64,000 nucleotides of DNA from Nocardia sp. alder85J. GTDB taxonomy: Bacteria; Actinomycetota; Actinomycetes; Mycobacteriales; Mycobacteriaceae. The stretch lies in NCBI RefSeq assembly GCF_020176955.2, contig NZ_JAIUCZ020000003.1:124001-188000 (forward strand). The letters run 5' to 3'. The position numbers were made by a program, and so were the translations under genes. Of this stretch, positions 53,741-63,055 are shown in pieces; the first letter of the stretch is position 1; every line of letters starts with the position of its first letter. The notes below the pieces were generated by a model, which worked only from the letters and a program-made list of their open reading frames with translations, had not been told where the DNA came from and did not search any database.

Positions 53741-53926
53741 TTACCAGGACGCCTTGTGCACGCCCGGCAGTTCGCCGCGGTGCGCCATTTCGCGCAGGCA
53801 CACGCGGCACAGGCCGAACTTGCGGTAGACGGCGTGGGGGCGGCCGCAGCGCTGGCAGCGGGTGTAGCCGCGGACCGCGAACTTCGGCTTGGCGTTGGCC
53901 TTGTTGACGAGAGCTTTCTTTGCCAT
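53741..53926 (-). CDS. rpsN: 30S ribosomal protein S14, zinc-binding type (uS14)
   Basis: 61 residues. Two CxxC pairs in [13 protein letters not shown] and [17 protein letters not shown] mark the zinc-containing (C+) form. [20 protein letters not shown] is the usual actinobacterial start. It starts 4 nt after rplE. Unusually, it is the last gene of its unit: a terminator follows instead of rpsH. Confidence 0.98.
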   Translation of the reverse strand: MAKKALVNKANAKPKFAVRGYTRCQRCGRPHAVYRKFGLCRVCLREMAHRGELPGVHKASW

Positions 53927-53930
53927 GTGC

Positions 53931-54497
53931 TCAGTTCTCCTTGAACGGGAAGCCGAGGTGCTTGAGCAGGGCGCGGCCTTCTTCGTTGTTGGTCGCGGTG
54001 GTCACCACGGTGATGTCCATACCACGGGGACGGTCGATCCGGTCCACATCGATCTCGTGGAACATCGACTGCTCCGAGAGACCGAAAGTGTAGTTGCCGT
54101 GGCCGTCGAACTGCTTCGGGGACAGGCCGCGGAAGTCGCGGATACGGGGCAGCGCGATGGAGATCAGCCGGTCCAGGAACTCCCACATGCGGTCGCCGCG
54201 GAGGGTGACCTTCGCGCCGATCGGCATGCCCTCACGCAGCTTGAACTGCGCGATGGACTTGGTGGCCTTGCGGATCTCGGGCTTCTGGCCGGTGATCAGG
54301 GTGAGGTCGGCGACCGCGCCGTTGATCAGCTTGGCGTCGCGGGCGGCGTCGCCGACACCCATGTTCACGACGACCTTGACCACGCCGGGGATCTGCATCA
54401 CGTTCGCGTAGTTGAATTCGCTGTTCAGCGCGTCGCGGATCTCCGAGCGGTACCGGAGCTTCAGGCGGGGCTGGATCTTGTTCTCGGTCGACGTCAT
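53931..54497 (-). CDS. rplE: 50S ribosomal protein L5 (uL5)
   Basis: 188 residues: [60 protein letters not shown] and [20 protein letters not shown]. It binds 5S rRNA and contacts P-site tRNA. Start ATG 54497, one nucleotide after the rplX stop; the longer frame upstream lies over rplX. Confidence 0.98.
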   Translation of the reverse strand: MTSTENKIQPRLKLRYRSEIRDALNSEFNYANVMQIPGVVKVVVNMGVGDAARDAKLINGAVADLTLITGQKPEIRKATKSIAQFKLREGMPIGAKVTLRGDRMWEFLDRLISIALPRIRDFRGLSPKQFDGHGNYTFGLSEQSMFHEIDVDRIDRPRGMDITVVTTATNNEEGRALLKHLGFPFKEN

Positions 54498-54498
54498 C

Positions 54499-54813
54499 TC
54501 AGATGTCCTTCCCGTTGCGACGGGAGATGCGCACCCGCTTGCCGTTCTCGTCGGTGCGGTAGCCCACCCGGGTCGGCTTGCCGTCGGAGTCGACAACCAT
54601 CACGTTCGACACGTGGATGGGCGCCTCCTGGGTCACGATGCCGCCGGAGCTGGCGCCGCGCTGGTTCGCGGAGTTCGCGACGTGCTTCTTGATCCGGTTC
54701 ACGCCCTCGACCAGGACTCGGCTCTGCGCCGGGAAGGCCTGGATGACCTTGCCCTTCGCGCCCTTGTCCTTACCCGAGACGACGATCACGGTGTCGCCCT
54801 TGTGCACCTTCAT
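54499..54813 (-). CDS. rplX: 50S ribosomal protein L24 (uL24)
   Basis: 104 residues with the KOW motif [20 protein letters not shown] at the N-terminus and [10 protein letters not shown], both L24 signatures. It initiates 50S assembly. It starts 2 nt after rplN. Confidence 0.98.
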   Translation of the reverse strand: MKVHKGDTVIVVSGKDKGAKGKVIQAFPAQSRVLVEGVNRIKKHVANSANQRGASSGGIVTQEAPIHVSNVMVVDSDGKPTRVGYRTDENGKRVRISRRNGKDI

Positions 54814-54815
54814 GG

Positions 54816-55184
<369 letters not shown>

Positions 55185-55272
55185 TTCAGCTCCTCCTAGA
55201 CCTGGACGATATGCACGCCGGATTGCCGACCCGACGGGCATGGTCATGTCGCCGCTCCAAACGCGCGCCTGT

Positions 55273-55310
55273 CAGCGTGAGAAATCCCTGCTCAGAGCAG
55301 GGAACGCTGC
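55273..55310 (-). promoter_or_regulatory. Hairpin in the rplN leader
   Basis: TCCCTGC and GCAGGGA pair around TCAGA, extended by CAGCGT/ACGCTG outside an asymmetric bulge. It sits about 90 nt before rplN within the predicted leader. It could be an autoregulatory ribosomal-protein site or an attenuator; no rRNA mimicry was tested. Confidence 0.45.
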
Positions 55311-55359
55311 GGGTTCGCGGGCGGAGTGCGGGCACACGTGTCCCGCAGGCAACCGCGTT

Positions 55360-55388
55360 AGTTTAGCGAAGCCCCAGATGGGGACCAA
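55360..55388 (-). promoter_or_regulatory. Promoter of rplN-rplX-rplE-rpsN
   Basis: -35 TTGGTC (55383-55388) and -10 TAAACT (55360-55365) spaced by 17 bp, reading toward rplN. The predicted leader is about 170 nt. Confidence 0.6.
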
Positions 55389-55434
55389 ATCCGGCCCGGA
55401 ATTCCCGACGAATCAGACATCCGGGCCGGGCAGA

Positions 55435-57288
55435 CTAGGCCGGGACCTCCACCTCGGCGGTGGTCCATCCGCCGCCGCCGGCCAGATCGAGGCGGCGGGT
55501 GTGGAAGCGGTCCACCGTGCTGCGGTGCGCGACGCTGACCAGGATCGTATCCGGCGCCTCGGTGCGGACCAGGGTGTAGAGGGAGAATTCCAGGCCCTCG
55601 TCGACCGCGGAGGTGGCCTCGTCCAGGAACGCCGCGCGGGGGCGGATCAGCATGATGCGCGCGAACGCGATGCGCTGCTGCTCGCCCGGGGACAGGATCT
55701 TGGCCCAGTCCGCGACCTCGTCCAGACGGTCGGCGATGTGCCCGAGGTGCACCTTGTTCAGCACCTCGCGCAGCGTCTCGTCGGAGAAATCGCCGGGTGC
55801 AGCCGGGTAGCTGATCACCGTGCGGAGGTCGCCCAGCGGCAGGTACGGAATCTGGGACAGGAACAGCGTCTCGTTGCCCGACGGTCGCCGGAACTCGCCG
55901 GCGCCGTACGGCCACAGCTCGGCCAGGGTGCGCAGCAGGGTGGTCTTGCCGCTGCCGGAAGCGCCCTTCACGACCAGCGCGTCGCCAGGGACCAGGCGCA
56001 GATCGAGGCCCTCGATCAGCAGTCCCCCGTCGGGGCGGCGCACCTCGATGCCGACCAGCTCGACCGCGTCCTCGAGGTCGGCGGTCGCGATGGTGGGCAG
56101 TTCCCGAGACTGCCGGTTGGCCACTTGCAGGCCGTCCAGACGGATGAGGGCCGCGCGGTAGGCGGCGAAGCTGTCGTAGTTCTCCCGGAAGAACGACAGC
56201 GAATCGTGGATGTTGCCGAAGGCCGACGCGGTCTGCTGGATGCCGCCGAGGGTGACCTTGCCCGCGAAGAAACGCGGTGCCTGGATCATCCACGGGAACA
56301 CCACCGCGGTCTGGTTGACCGAGAGGTTCCAGCCACTGAATCCGAGGGTCCGGTAGATCAGTCGCCAGTACGCCCCGATGACCTGGGCGAACCAGCCGAC
56401 CAGACCGCGCTGCTCGACGCCCTCACCGCGATAGAAGGCGATGCTTTCGGCGTTGTCGCGGACCCGCACCAGCGCGTATCGGAAACTCGCGGTGGCGCGC
56501 TGGTAGAGGAAGTTGATCCGGATCAGCGGACGGCCGATCCAGAACGCGATCACCGTCGCGAGCAGCACGTACATCAGGACCAGGAACATCATCGCGCGCG
56601 GGATCTCGACGCCGAACACGGTGAGCGGACCGGACAGATCCCACAGGATCTGGGTGAACGACACCACCGTGATGACCGCGGTGACGGCGCCGATGGACAG
56701 CGCCCGGCTCTGCTGCACGTAGGTGGTGATGTCCTCCTGGACACGCTGATCCGGGTTGTCGATGGTGTCATCGATGAACCTGCCGCGGTAGTCCGCATGT
56801 TCCGAGAGCCAGTCGGTGCCGACCTTGTCGGTCAGCCACACCCGCCAGCGCACCTCGAAGGCCGCGCCGATGTAGTAGTCGAGCAGCGAACGCACCACGT
56901 GGATGGCGGCGATGATGCCGAAGACCAGCATCGACTGCCAGAAGGCGTGCTCCGCGTCGTGCAGCCCGCCACCGTCCTTCTTCGCAATCGCCTCCGCGCC
57001 GTATTGCAGCGCGGAGAACATGTCGTTGCTCTGGTAGGAGATGAGGACGTTCACGCGCACCGCGCCGGCCGCCGACAACAACAGCAGTGCGACGAATCCG
57101 ATGTTCTTCCAGGCCCCCGCGCCGGTGAAGAAGCCGCGGCTGAGGTGCCAGAACTGGCGCCCCCACCGGGTCGTCACGAACAGCACCGCGAGGATCACCA
57201 CGAAGACGACGGCCGTGATCGCGAAGGTGATGAGGAGCCATTTCAAGGTTTCTTGAAACTCGTTTCCCCAGTCCCGCGAAGTTTCCAT
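55435..57288 (-). CDS. ABC transporter, fused permease-ATPase, SbmA/BacA-like (Rv1819c type)
   Basis: 617 residues: an N-terminal membrane domain (TM segments in the first ~300 residues, SbmA/BacA-like YQSNDMFSALQ, GRFIDDTIDNPDQRVQEDI and IYRTLGFSGWNLSVNQTAVV) fused to an ATPase. The ATPase has Walker A KGASGSGKTTLL, signature LSPGEQQRIAFAR, Walker B AAFLDEATSA and switch His in VSVAHRST. This is the ABCD-like layout of M. tuberculosis Rv1819c, an importer of cobalamin and hydrophilic peptides such as bleomycin. Half-transporter, so it should dimerise. It shares the strand of rplN but lies upstream of the rplN promoter, so it is a separate unit. Confidence 0.92.
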   Translation of the reverse strand: METSRDWGNEFQETLKWLLITFAITAVVFVVILAVLFVTTRWGRQFWHLSRGFFTGAGAWKNIGFVALLLLSAAGAVRVNVLISYQSNDMFSALQYGAEAIAKKDGGGLHDAEHAFWQSMLVFGIIAAIHVVRSLLDYYIGAAFEVRWRVWLTDKVGTDWLSEHADYRGRFIDDTIDNPDQRVQEDITTYVQQSRALSIGAVTAVITVVSFTQILWDLSGPLTVFGVEIPRAMMFLVLMYVLLATVIAFWIGRPLIRINFLYQRATASFRYALVRVRDNAESIAFYRGEGVEQRGLVGWFAQVIGAYWRLIYRTLGFSGWNLSVNQTAVVFPWMIQAPRFFAGKVTLGGIQQTASAFGNIHDSLSFFRENYDSFAAYRAALIRLDGLQVANRQSRELPTIATADLEDAVELVGIEVRRPDGGLLIEGLDLRLVPGDALVVKGASGSGKTTLLRTLAELWPYGAGEFRRPSGNETLFLSQIPYLPLGDLRTVISYPAAPGDFSDETLREVLNKVHLGHIADRLDEVADWAKILSPGEQQRIAFARIMLIRPRAAFLDEATSAVDEGLEFSLYTLVRTEAPDTILVSVAHRSTVDRFHTRRLDLAGGGGWTTAEVEVPA

Positions 57289-57415
57289 TCAGGCTTCCCA
57301 TCAGCGAATTTCACCAAGATTCGCGAGTGTAGCGGGCCGATGCGGCCGGTGCATGACGGTAGCCTCGACCACGGGTCGAGCTGTCGCGAATCCGCCGTTC
57401 GGGAGAGGAGCACCG

Positions 57416-59434
57416 TTGTCCGGTCGTCCGGCTCGGCTGAGCCGTCGCTCGTTGCTCGTCGCATTGGGGGTCGTGCCCGCGGCCGGACTGCTGTCCTGCA
57501 CCCGGCCCGCTCCTGCGGAACCCGTTCTGCCGGGCCCGGATCCGGCGGTGCGGCCGCAGGACGACCTGTTCCGGCATGTCAACGGCAGGTGGCTGGCCGA
57601 GTACCGGCTGCCGCCGGACAAGGTCAGCTACGGCACCTTCGGCGAGGTCGCGGATCTGGTGCAGGGGCAGTTGCACGACATCGTCCGGGGCATCCGCGAT
57701 CCCCGGCCGGGCAGCGCCGAACAGCAGATTCGCGATCTGTACGAGGCCCGTCTCGATCTGGACACCATCGAACGACTTGGCATGTCGCCGTTGGCCGATC
57801 TGTTCGACACCATCGATTCCGCGCCCGGCAGAACCGAATTGGCGCATGTGATGGGCCGGCTGCCGATCGACGGCCTGATCCGGATCCGGATCGCGGTGGA
57901 TCGCCGCGATTCCGCCGGGCATCTGCCGGTGATCGGCCAGTCCGGGCTCGGGCTCGGCGAGCAGTACTATCGCAGACCCGAATTCGCCGCGCGGCTGGCG
58001 GGTTATCGCACCCTGCTGCACCGGCTGGCGGGCGGCGCGGGCCTGCCGGATCCCGACGGCGCGGCGCAACGGGTCTTCGAGCTGGAGGGACAGATCGCGT
58101 CCGGCTTCTGGGACAACATCCGCACCCGCGACTACGACGCCACCGACAACCGCATGTCGTGGAACGAATTGACCGCCGCGGCACCGGGTTTCGACTGGGA
58201 CGCCTGGCTGGCCGGCCGCACCGACCGGCCGTCGCGGCTGTTCGAGACGGTGGTGGTCGGTGAGCCGTCGTTCGTCACCGCCGCCGGTGGCCTGTGGTCG
58301 GCGATCGACCTCACCACCTGGCGGGAGTACCTGAAGCTGAGCCTGATCCGCAGTTACGCCCGCTGCCTGCCGAAGGCGATCTCCGACGCCAATTTCGAAT
58401 TCTTCGGCACCGAAATGGGTGGCATGCGCGAGCGCCCGGATCGTTGGAAGTCCGCGATCGGCATCGTCAACGAGGCGATCGGCCAGCAATTGGGGCGGCT
58501 GTACGTGGCCCGGCATTTCCCGCCGGCCGCGAAGGCGCGGGCACAGGAATTGGTGACCGACATCATGTCCGCCTATCGCGACAGTTTCCGCGACAGCACC
58601 TGGATGTCACCGCCGACCCGCGACGCCGCCATCGAGAAACTGGACCGGATCGATGCCCAGCTCGGTTATCCCGACACCTGGATCGATTACTCGACGCTAC
58701 GGATCACCCCGGGCAAACTCGTCGAATCCCTGCGCGCGGTCGAAATCTTCGACGCCCAGCGCAGTTTCGAGAAATTGGGTGGCACGGTCGACCGTTCGGA
58801 ATGGTCGGTACCACCGCAGACGGTGAACGCCTTCTACACCGCCACCGCCAATCAGATCACCTTCCCCGCAGCATTTCTGCAACCCCCGTTCTTCGACCAC
58901 GCCGCCGCACCCGCGGCCAACTATGGCGCCGCCGGTGCGGTGATCGGCCACGAGATCGGCCACGGCTTCGACGACCAGGGCAGCAAATACGACGCCGCCG
59001 GTAATCGCCGCGACTGGTGGACCCCCGAGGACCGCGCCGCCTTCGACGCGAAAACCGCACAGTTGGTGGCCCAATACGACCCCCTGACCCCTACCGGCCT
59101 GACCCCCGACCACCACGTCTCCGGCGCCCTCACCGTCGGCGAGAACCTCGCCGACCTGCGCGGCCTCACGATCGCCCTGGCCGCCTACCGCCGTGCCACC
59201 GAACGTTCCGGCGCCACTCCCGCCTACGCCGACCTGTTCCGCGCCTGGGCCCGCAACTGGCGCGAACAACAAACCCCCGAAACCCTGGAACATCGCATCG
59301 CCACCGACCCGCACTCCCCCGGCGAATTCCGCTGCAACCAGATCGCCCGCAACCTCCCGGAGTTCTACACCGCCTTCGACGTCCACGACACCGACCACAT
59401 GTACCTCCCCCCGGACCAGCGCGTGCACCTGTGA
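57416..59434 (+). CDS. M13 (neprilysin-like) zinc metallopeptidase, exported lipoprotein
   Basis: 672 residues. The N-terminus ARLSRRSLLVALGVVPAAGL followed by LSC combines a twin-arginine-like motif with a lipobox, so it is probably exported and lipid-anchored. The catalytic region has NAFYTATANQITFPAAFLQP, the zinc motif VIGHEIGHGFDDQG and GENLADLRGL carrying the third ligand. TTG 57416 is chosen because GAGGAG lies 5 nt upstream and it places the signal at the start; an in-frame ATG at 57353 has no ribosome site. M13 enzymes usually end in CxxW; here the end is RVHL. Substrate unknown. Confidence 0.9.
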   Translation: MSGRPARLSRRSLLVALGVVPAAGLLSCTRPAPAEPVLPGPDPAVRPQDDLFRHVNGRWLAEYRLPPDKVSYGTFGEVADLVQGQLHDIVRGIRDPRPGSAEQQIRDLYEARLDLDTIERLGMSPLADLFDTIDSAPGRTELAHVMGRLPIDGLIRIRIAVDRRDSAGHLPVIGQSGLGLGEQYYRRPEFAARLAGYRTLLHRLAGGAGLPDPDGAAQRVFELEGQIASGFWDNIRTRDYDATDNRMSWNELTAAAPGFDWDAWLAGRTDRPSRLFETVVVGEPSFVTAAGGLWSAIDLTTWREYLKLSLIRSYARCLPKAISDANFEFFGTEMGGMRERPDRWKSAIGIVNEAIGQQLGRLYVARHFPPAAKARAQELVTDIMSAYRDSFRDSTWMSPPTRDAAIEKLDRIDAQLGYPDTWIDYSTLRITPGKLVESLRAVEIFDAQRSFEKLGGTVDRSEWSVPPQTVNAFYTATANQITFPAAFLQPPFFDHAAAPAANYGAAGAVIGHEIGHGFDDQGSKYDAAGNRRDWWTPEDRAAFDAKTAQLVAQYDPLTPTGLTPDHHVSGALTVGENLADLRGLTIALAAYRRATERSGATPAYADLFRAWARNWREQQTPETLEHRIATDPHSPGEFRCNQIARNLPEFYTAFDVHDTDHMYLPPDQRVHL

Positions 59435-59456
59435 CGGAACACGCCGCGCCCGTGGC

Positions 59457-61580
59457 TCATCCGGTGATGAGGTGCCAGTCGTCGGGGAGGTTGGCGGTGG
59501 TGACCTTGTTGCCTTCGACGGCGAGGTCGATGACCGCGCCGCCGAGGCGGAGGTCGGTGAGGGCGATGCGGCCCCAGCGCGGGGGCAGGTGGGGCTGGAT
59601 GGTGAGGGTGTGGTTGGGGGCGTCCGGATTCAGGCCGAGGAAGGAGCGGACCAGGAGCAGGGGGGCAGCGCTGGCCCAGGCCTGGGGGGAGCAGGAGGTG
59701 GGGTAGGGGACGGGGGCCGAGAAGCGGGAACGGGGGAAGCCGCAGAACAATTCGGGCAGGCGGCCACCGAAGGCGGCGGCGGCGTCCAGCAGGCCGTCGG
59801 CGAGGCGGGTGGCCAGTTCGATCGCGCCGGGGATGTGGCGGTAGCGCAGCAGGCCCGCGACCACGATGGCGGTGTCGTGCGGCCACACCGAGCCGTTGTG
59901 GTAGCTCATCGGGTTGTAGGCGCCCATGTTCGAGGACAGGGTGCGCAGGCCGAAGCCGGAGTTCATCTCCTCGCTCGACAGCCAGCGGACCAGCAGGTTG
60001 GCGTGTTCGTCGGGGACGATGCCGGTCCACAGGCAGTGGCCGACATTACTGGTGAGGGCATCCATACGGCGCTTGTTGCCATCCAATGCGACGGCGTACC
60101 AACCTTTTTCGGGGATCCAGAAGGCTTCGGCGAATTTGGTGCGCAGCACCGCGGCCTGGTCGCGCAGTTGCTCGGCGCTGTCCGGATCGTCGAATTCGTC
60201 GGCGAGTTCGGCGCGGGCCAGCAGCGCCGCGTAGGCGTAGCCCTGGACCTCGCACAGTGCGATCGGGGTATGCGCGATCTGGCCGGCGGCGTCGTTGATG
60301 CCGTCGAAGCTGTCCTTCCAGCCCTGGTTGACCAGGCCGCGGTCGGTGGCGCGCTGGTACTCCAGGAAACCGTCGCCGTCGCGATCGCCGAAGTGCGACA
60401 TCCATTCCAGCGCCGCGTCGGCGGCGGGCAGCAGCGCCTGCACCACCTCGGCGTCGGCGCCCCAGCGGCGGGCCTCCGCCAGCAGCATCACGAAGATCGG
60501 GGTGGCGTCGACGGTGCCGTAATAGGTTTCGCCGCCGAGGACCGCGCCGCTGGCCGGGCCGCGGCGGATCTCGTGCATGATCCGGCCGGGCTGCTCCTCG
60601 GTCAGCGGATCGAGCTGGCGCCCTTGCAGTTCCGCCAGCTGCTGCATGGTGCCCAGCGCGAGGCTCATGTCCAGCGGCAGCGCCATCCAGGCGGTGAGCA
60701 GGCTGTCGCGGCCGAACAGGGTCATGAACCAGGGCGCCCCGGCGGCGACGAAGGTGCGGCCCTCGCGGGTGTCGTCGTGGATGCGCAGCGCGCCGAGGTC
60801 GCTCTCGGTGCGCTGCAACACCGTCGACAGCAGCGGGTTGCCCGCGGTGACCGTGGTCGCGGTGTCACGCCAGGCCTCGATCTTGCGGCCCGGTTCGGTG
60901 GATTCGTAGTGCTCACCGGGCCGCAGCTGCACGTGCACCAGCTGATTGGCCAGGGTGGGCTGGGCCAGCAGTTCGGTCTGCCAGCGTTCACCGGGCGGGA
61001 CCACCACCCGCCACGACAGCGAGCCGGGCAGCATCACCGGCAGCTCCGAGGACGAGATCGACAGTCCGCGCGTGCGGTCCGCGCGATCGTTGAGCAGCAG
61101 TTCGTTGTCGGTGACGAGTACCTCGGCCCGGCCGTGCCCGGAGCGGCCCTCCTTGACGGCGAACAGATCGACGAAATCCGCGTCGACGTACAGATCCAGG
61201 GCGACCGCGGTGGGTTCGCGGCCGAGGTTCTCCAGCACGATGGTCTCCCGCAGCCCGTCGGCGACCAGGCGCTCGCGCAGTACCAGCAGGGTGCTGTCGG
61301 CTGCGCCGGCCCGTGGGGGCCGGCGCAGCACGAAACGAGCGGTGAACGCCTCGGGGCTCAGGACGGACAGCGGATCGGGCCGCTGTCCGTCCAGGCGCAA
61401 CTCCCACCGGGACACCACGCGCGCGTCACGGAAGAACAACCCGTGCGAGGTGCCCGGTTCGACATCACCGATGCGATCGGAGAGGCAGAAGGTACTTCCC
61501 TCGACCAATGTGACCGGGCCACCCCAGCCACCGAGGCCCGCCGGTTCACCGGCATTGAGCGCGGCGGGGGCATCTGTCAC
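59457..61580 (-). CDS. Glycogen debranching-type enzyme (amylo-alpha-1,6-glucosidase family)
   Basis: 707 residues. The N-terminal glycogen-debranching domain (SDRIGDVEPGTSHGLFFRDA, RVVSRWELRLDG) is followed by a six-hairpin catalytic part with GAPWFMTLFGRDSLLTAWMA, GLVNQGWKDSFDGIND and NPMSYHNGSVWPHDTAIV, where acidic residues act in this family. It would hydrolyse an alpha-glucan or oligoglucan in the cytoplasm. GTG start overlaps the upstream glycosyltransferase stop by 4 nt (GTGA), so the two are co-translated and share the CIRCE-controlled promoter. Confidence 0.9.
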   Translation of the reverse strand: MTDAPAALNAGEPAGLGGWGGPVTLVEGSTFCLSDRIGDVEPGTSHGLFFRDARVVSRWELRLDGQRPDPLSVLSPEAFTARFVLRRPPRAGAADSTLLVLRERLVADGLRETIVLENLGREPTAVALDLYVDADFVDLFAVKEGRSGHGRAEVLVTDNELLLNDRADRTRGLSISSSELPVMLPGSLSWRVVVPPGERWQTELLAQPTLANQLVHVQLRPGEHYESTEPGRKIEAWRDTATTVTAGNPLLSTVLQRTESDLGALRIHDDTREGRTFVAAGAPWFMTLFGRDSLLTAWMALPLDMSLALGTMQQLAELQGRQLDPLTEEQPGRIMHEIRRGPASGAVLGGETYYGTVDATPIFVMLLAEARRWGADAEVVQALLPAADAALEWMSHFGDRDGDGFLEYQRATDRGLVNQGWKDSFDGINDAAGQIAHTPIALCEVQGYAYAALLARAELADEFDDPDSAEQLRDQAAVLRTKFAEAFWIPEKGWYAVALDGNKRRMDALTSNVGHCLWTGIVPDEHANLLVRWLSSEEMNSGFGLRTLSSNMGAYNPMSYHNGSVWPHDTAIVVAGLLRYRHIPGAIELATRLADGLLDAAAAFGGRLPELFCGFPRSRFSAPVPYPTSCSPQAWASAAPLLLVRSFLGLNPDAPNHTLTIQPHLPPRWGRIALTDLRLGGAVIDLAVEGNKVTTANLPDDWHLITG

Positions 61581-62866
61581 GCCGAATCACCTGCCATTCC
61601 GCCCGTCAGGGCCGGTTCGCCGGGATACCTGGAGCTACCGGGCTGCACGATGCCGACCGGCCAGGGGGTGAAGACCGAGGCGTCGCGGGCGACCTTGGCG
61701 GCCCGCCGCTGCCGCAGCACTGTGCGGTAACACTTCTCGTAACCGCCGCCGAGGGTGTCGGCGCCGAAGTTGGCGACGACGTGATCACGGCACGCCTGCG
61801 GATCGTAGGTCTGCACCTCCGCGATCGCCGCCGGCAGTTCGGCGGGATCGTCGCAGATGCGACCGGTGACGCCGTCGACGATCACCTCGGACACGGCGCC
61901 GCCGCGCAACGCCACCACCGGCGTCCCGCAGACCATCGCCTCGATCATCACCATGCCGAACGGTTCCTCCCACTGCACCGGGAACAACAGACACTTGGCT
62001 TCGGACAACAGTTTTCGTTTGTCGGTCGCGTCGGCCATACCGAAGACCACGTCGTCCTCGGTGAGCAGTGGCCGCACGACCCGCTCGAAGTAGGCCTTCT
62101 CCGGCGGCTCGGAACACTTGCCGGCGAGGACGAGTGGCATGCCGACCTCGTGTGCGGCCTGTAGCGCCAGGTGCGGCGCCTTGCACTCGTTGTAACGACC
62201 CAGGAACAGAGCGTAGTCGTTCTTCCGCGGCTGGAAGGGCCAATCGTCGACACGGAGCGCATTGTGCACGCGGCCGACCCAGTTCAGATCGGGCGCGATG
62301 GCCTGCTGCCGGTCGCTGATCGCGACCATGGCCACGTCGTCGCGGAGTTCGCTGTAATAGGTGTAGCAGTCGCCGTCGACCGGCCCGTGCACGGTGACCA
62401 CCGTGGGCAGGCCGAGGTCGCGATAGAACAACGCATTCAGCGGTCCGGCGAAGGTGTGGTCGTGCACGATATCGATCCGGTCACACGCGGCGATCTCTTC
62501 CAGCGCGCGGCGGATCTTGAGGGCGTGCAACACCTCCGGGAACGGATCGCCGAGCCGCTCGGCCTGGATGTGATCCCAGACCGAGACGAAACGCGTGGCC
62601 TTGGTGCCGGGTTCGCCGGCGCCGAGCAAGGTCACCCGATGGCCTCGGTCGACCAGGGCGTCGACCAGATCGGCCACGACGGCCTCGACGCCGCCGTAGG
62701 CCTTGGGCGGGACATCGAAATACGGTGGCACCACCATCGCGATGTGCAGTGCTGCCCGGGGGTCGGTGACGAGCTCACCGACAGTGGGCTTTTCGAACGG
62801 GGAGAGCGGCGGCGAACTCGCCGCGGACTGCTGGTTGAATCTTGAAGCAGAGAACTGGGGGCTCAT
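61577..62866 (-). CDS. Glycosyltransferase family 4 protein
   Basis: 429 residues with GT-B fold. The N-terminal MVVPPYFDVPPKAYGGVEAV is the acceptor-side loop, HDHTFAGPLNALFYRD lies in the middle, and the C-terminal half has ALFLGRYNECKAPHLALQAA and LLFPVQWEEPFGMVMIEAMV with the EPFG..EAM nucleotide-sugar motif (Ex7E). ATG 62866 follows AGGAGG closely; a longer frame upstream crosses the operator. It is paired with a debranching enzyme, suggesting alpha-glucan, trehalose or cell-envelope glycan metabolism; donor and acceptor are unknown. A CIRCE operator lies 29 nt upstream of the start codon. Confidence 0.92.
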   Translation of the reverse strand: MSPQFSASRFNQQSAASSPPLSPFEKPTVGELVTDPRAALHIAMVVPPYFDVPPKAYGGVEAVVADLVDALVDRGHRVTLLGAGEPGTKATRFVSVWDHIQAERLGDPFPEVLHALKIRRALEEIAACDRIDIVHDHTFAGPLNALFYRDLGLPTVVTVHGPVDGDCYTYYSELRDDVAMVAISDRQQAIAPDLNWVGRVHNALRVDDWPFQPRKNDYALFLGRYNECKAPHLALQAAHEVGMPLVLAGKCSEPPEKAYFERVVRPLLTEDDVVFGMADATDKRKLLSEAKCLLFPVQWEEPFGMVMIEAMVCGTPVVALRGGAVSEVIVDGVTGRICDDPAELPAAIAEVQTYDPQACRDHVVANFGADTLGGGYEKCYRTVLRQRRAAKVARDASVFTPWPVGIVQPGSSRYPGEPALTGGMAGDSA

Positions 62867-62894
62867 GATCCTCCTCACTGAGGAAACACAACCG

Positions 62895-62921
62895 TAAGCA
62901 CTCTGGTGCAACGAGTGCTAA
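62895..62921 (-). promoter_or_regulatory. CIRCE operator (HrcA binding site)
   Basis: Inverted repeat TTAGCACTC-N9-GAGTGCTTA on the minus strand (arms 62913-62921 and 62895-62903), 17 of 18 arm positions matching the CIRCE consensus with the canonical 9-bp spacer. It overlaps the -10 edge and predicted start site of the glycosyltransferase operon, the usual place for HrcA repression. Confidence 0.92.
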
Positions 62922-62949
62922 TTATGCCTGCTCCCGAAGCTGTTGTGAA
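62921..62949 (-). promoter_or_regulatory. Promoter of the glycosyltransferase-debranching operon
   Basis: -35 TTCACA (62944-62949) and -10 CATAAT (62921-62926) with a 17-bp spacer, each one base from consensus. The start would fall near 62914, inside the CIRCE element, with a leader of about 48 nt. Confidence 0.75.
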
Positions 62950-63055
62950 GATCAAAAATTCTCGCTTTTTAATTTAGAATAGCCACACCCGATTTCGGGC
63001 ATCCACACCGGCACCGCGTTTCGTGCCACATCCGCACGTCGCCGGGGCGGTTCGT

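Noticed and set aside
57353..57415. M13 peptidase starting at ATG 57353
   Set aside because: It adds 21 residues ahead of the Tat/lipobox signal and lacks a ribosome site, whereas TTG 57416 has GAGGAG at good spacing.
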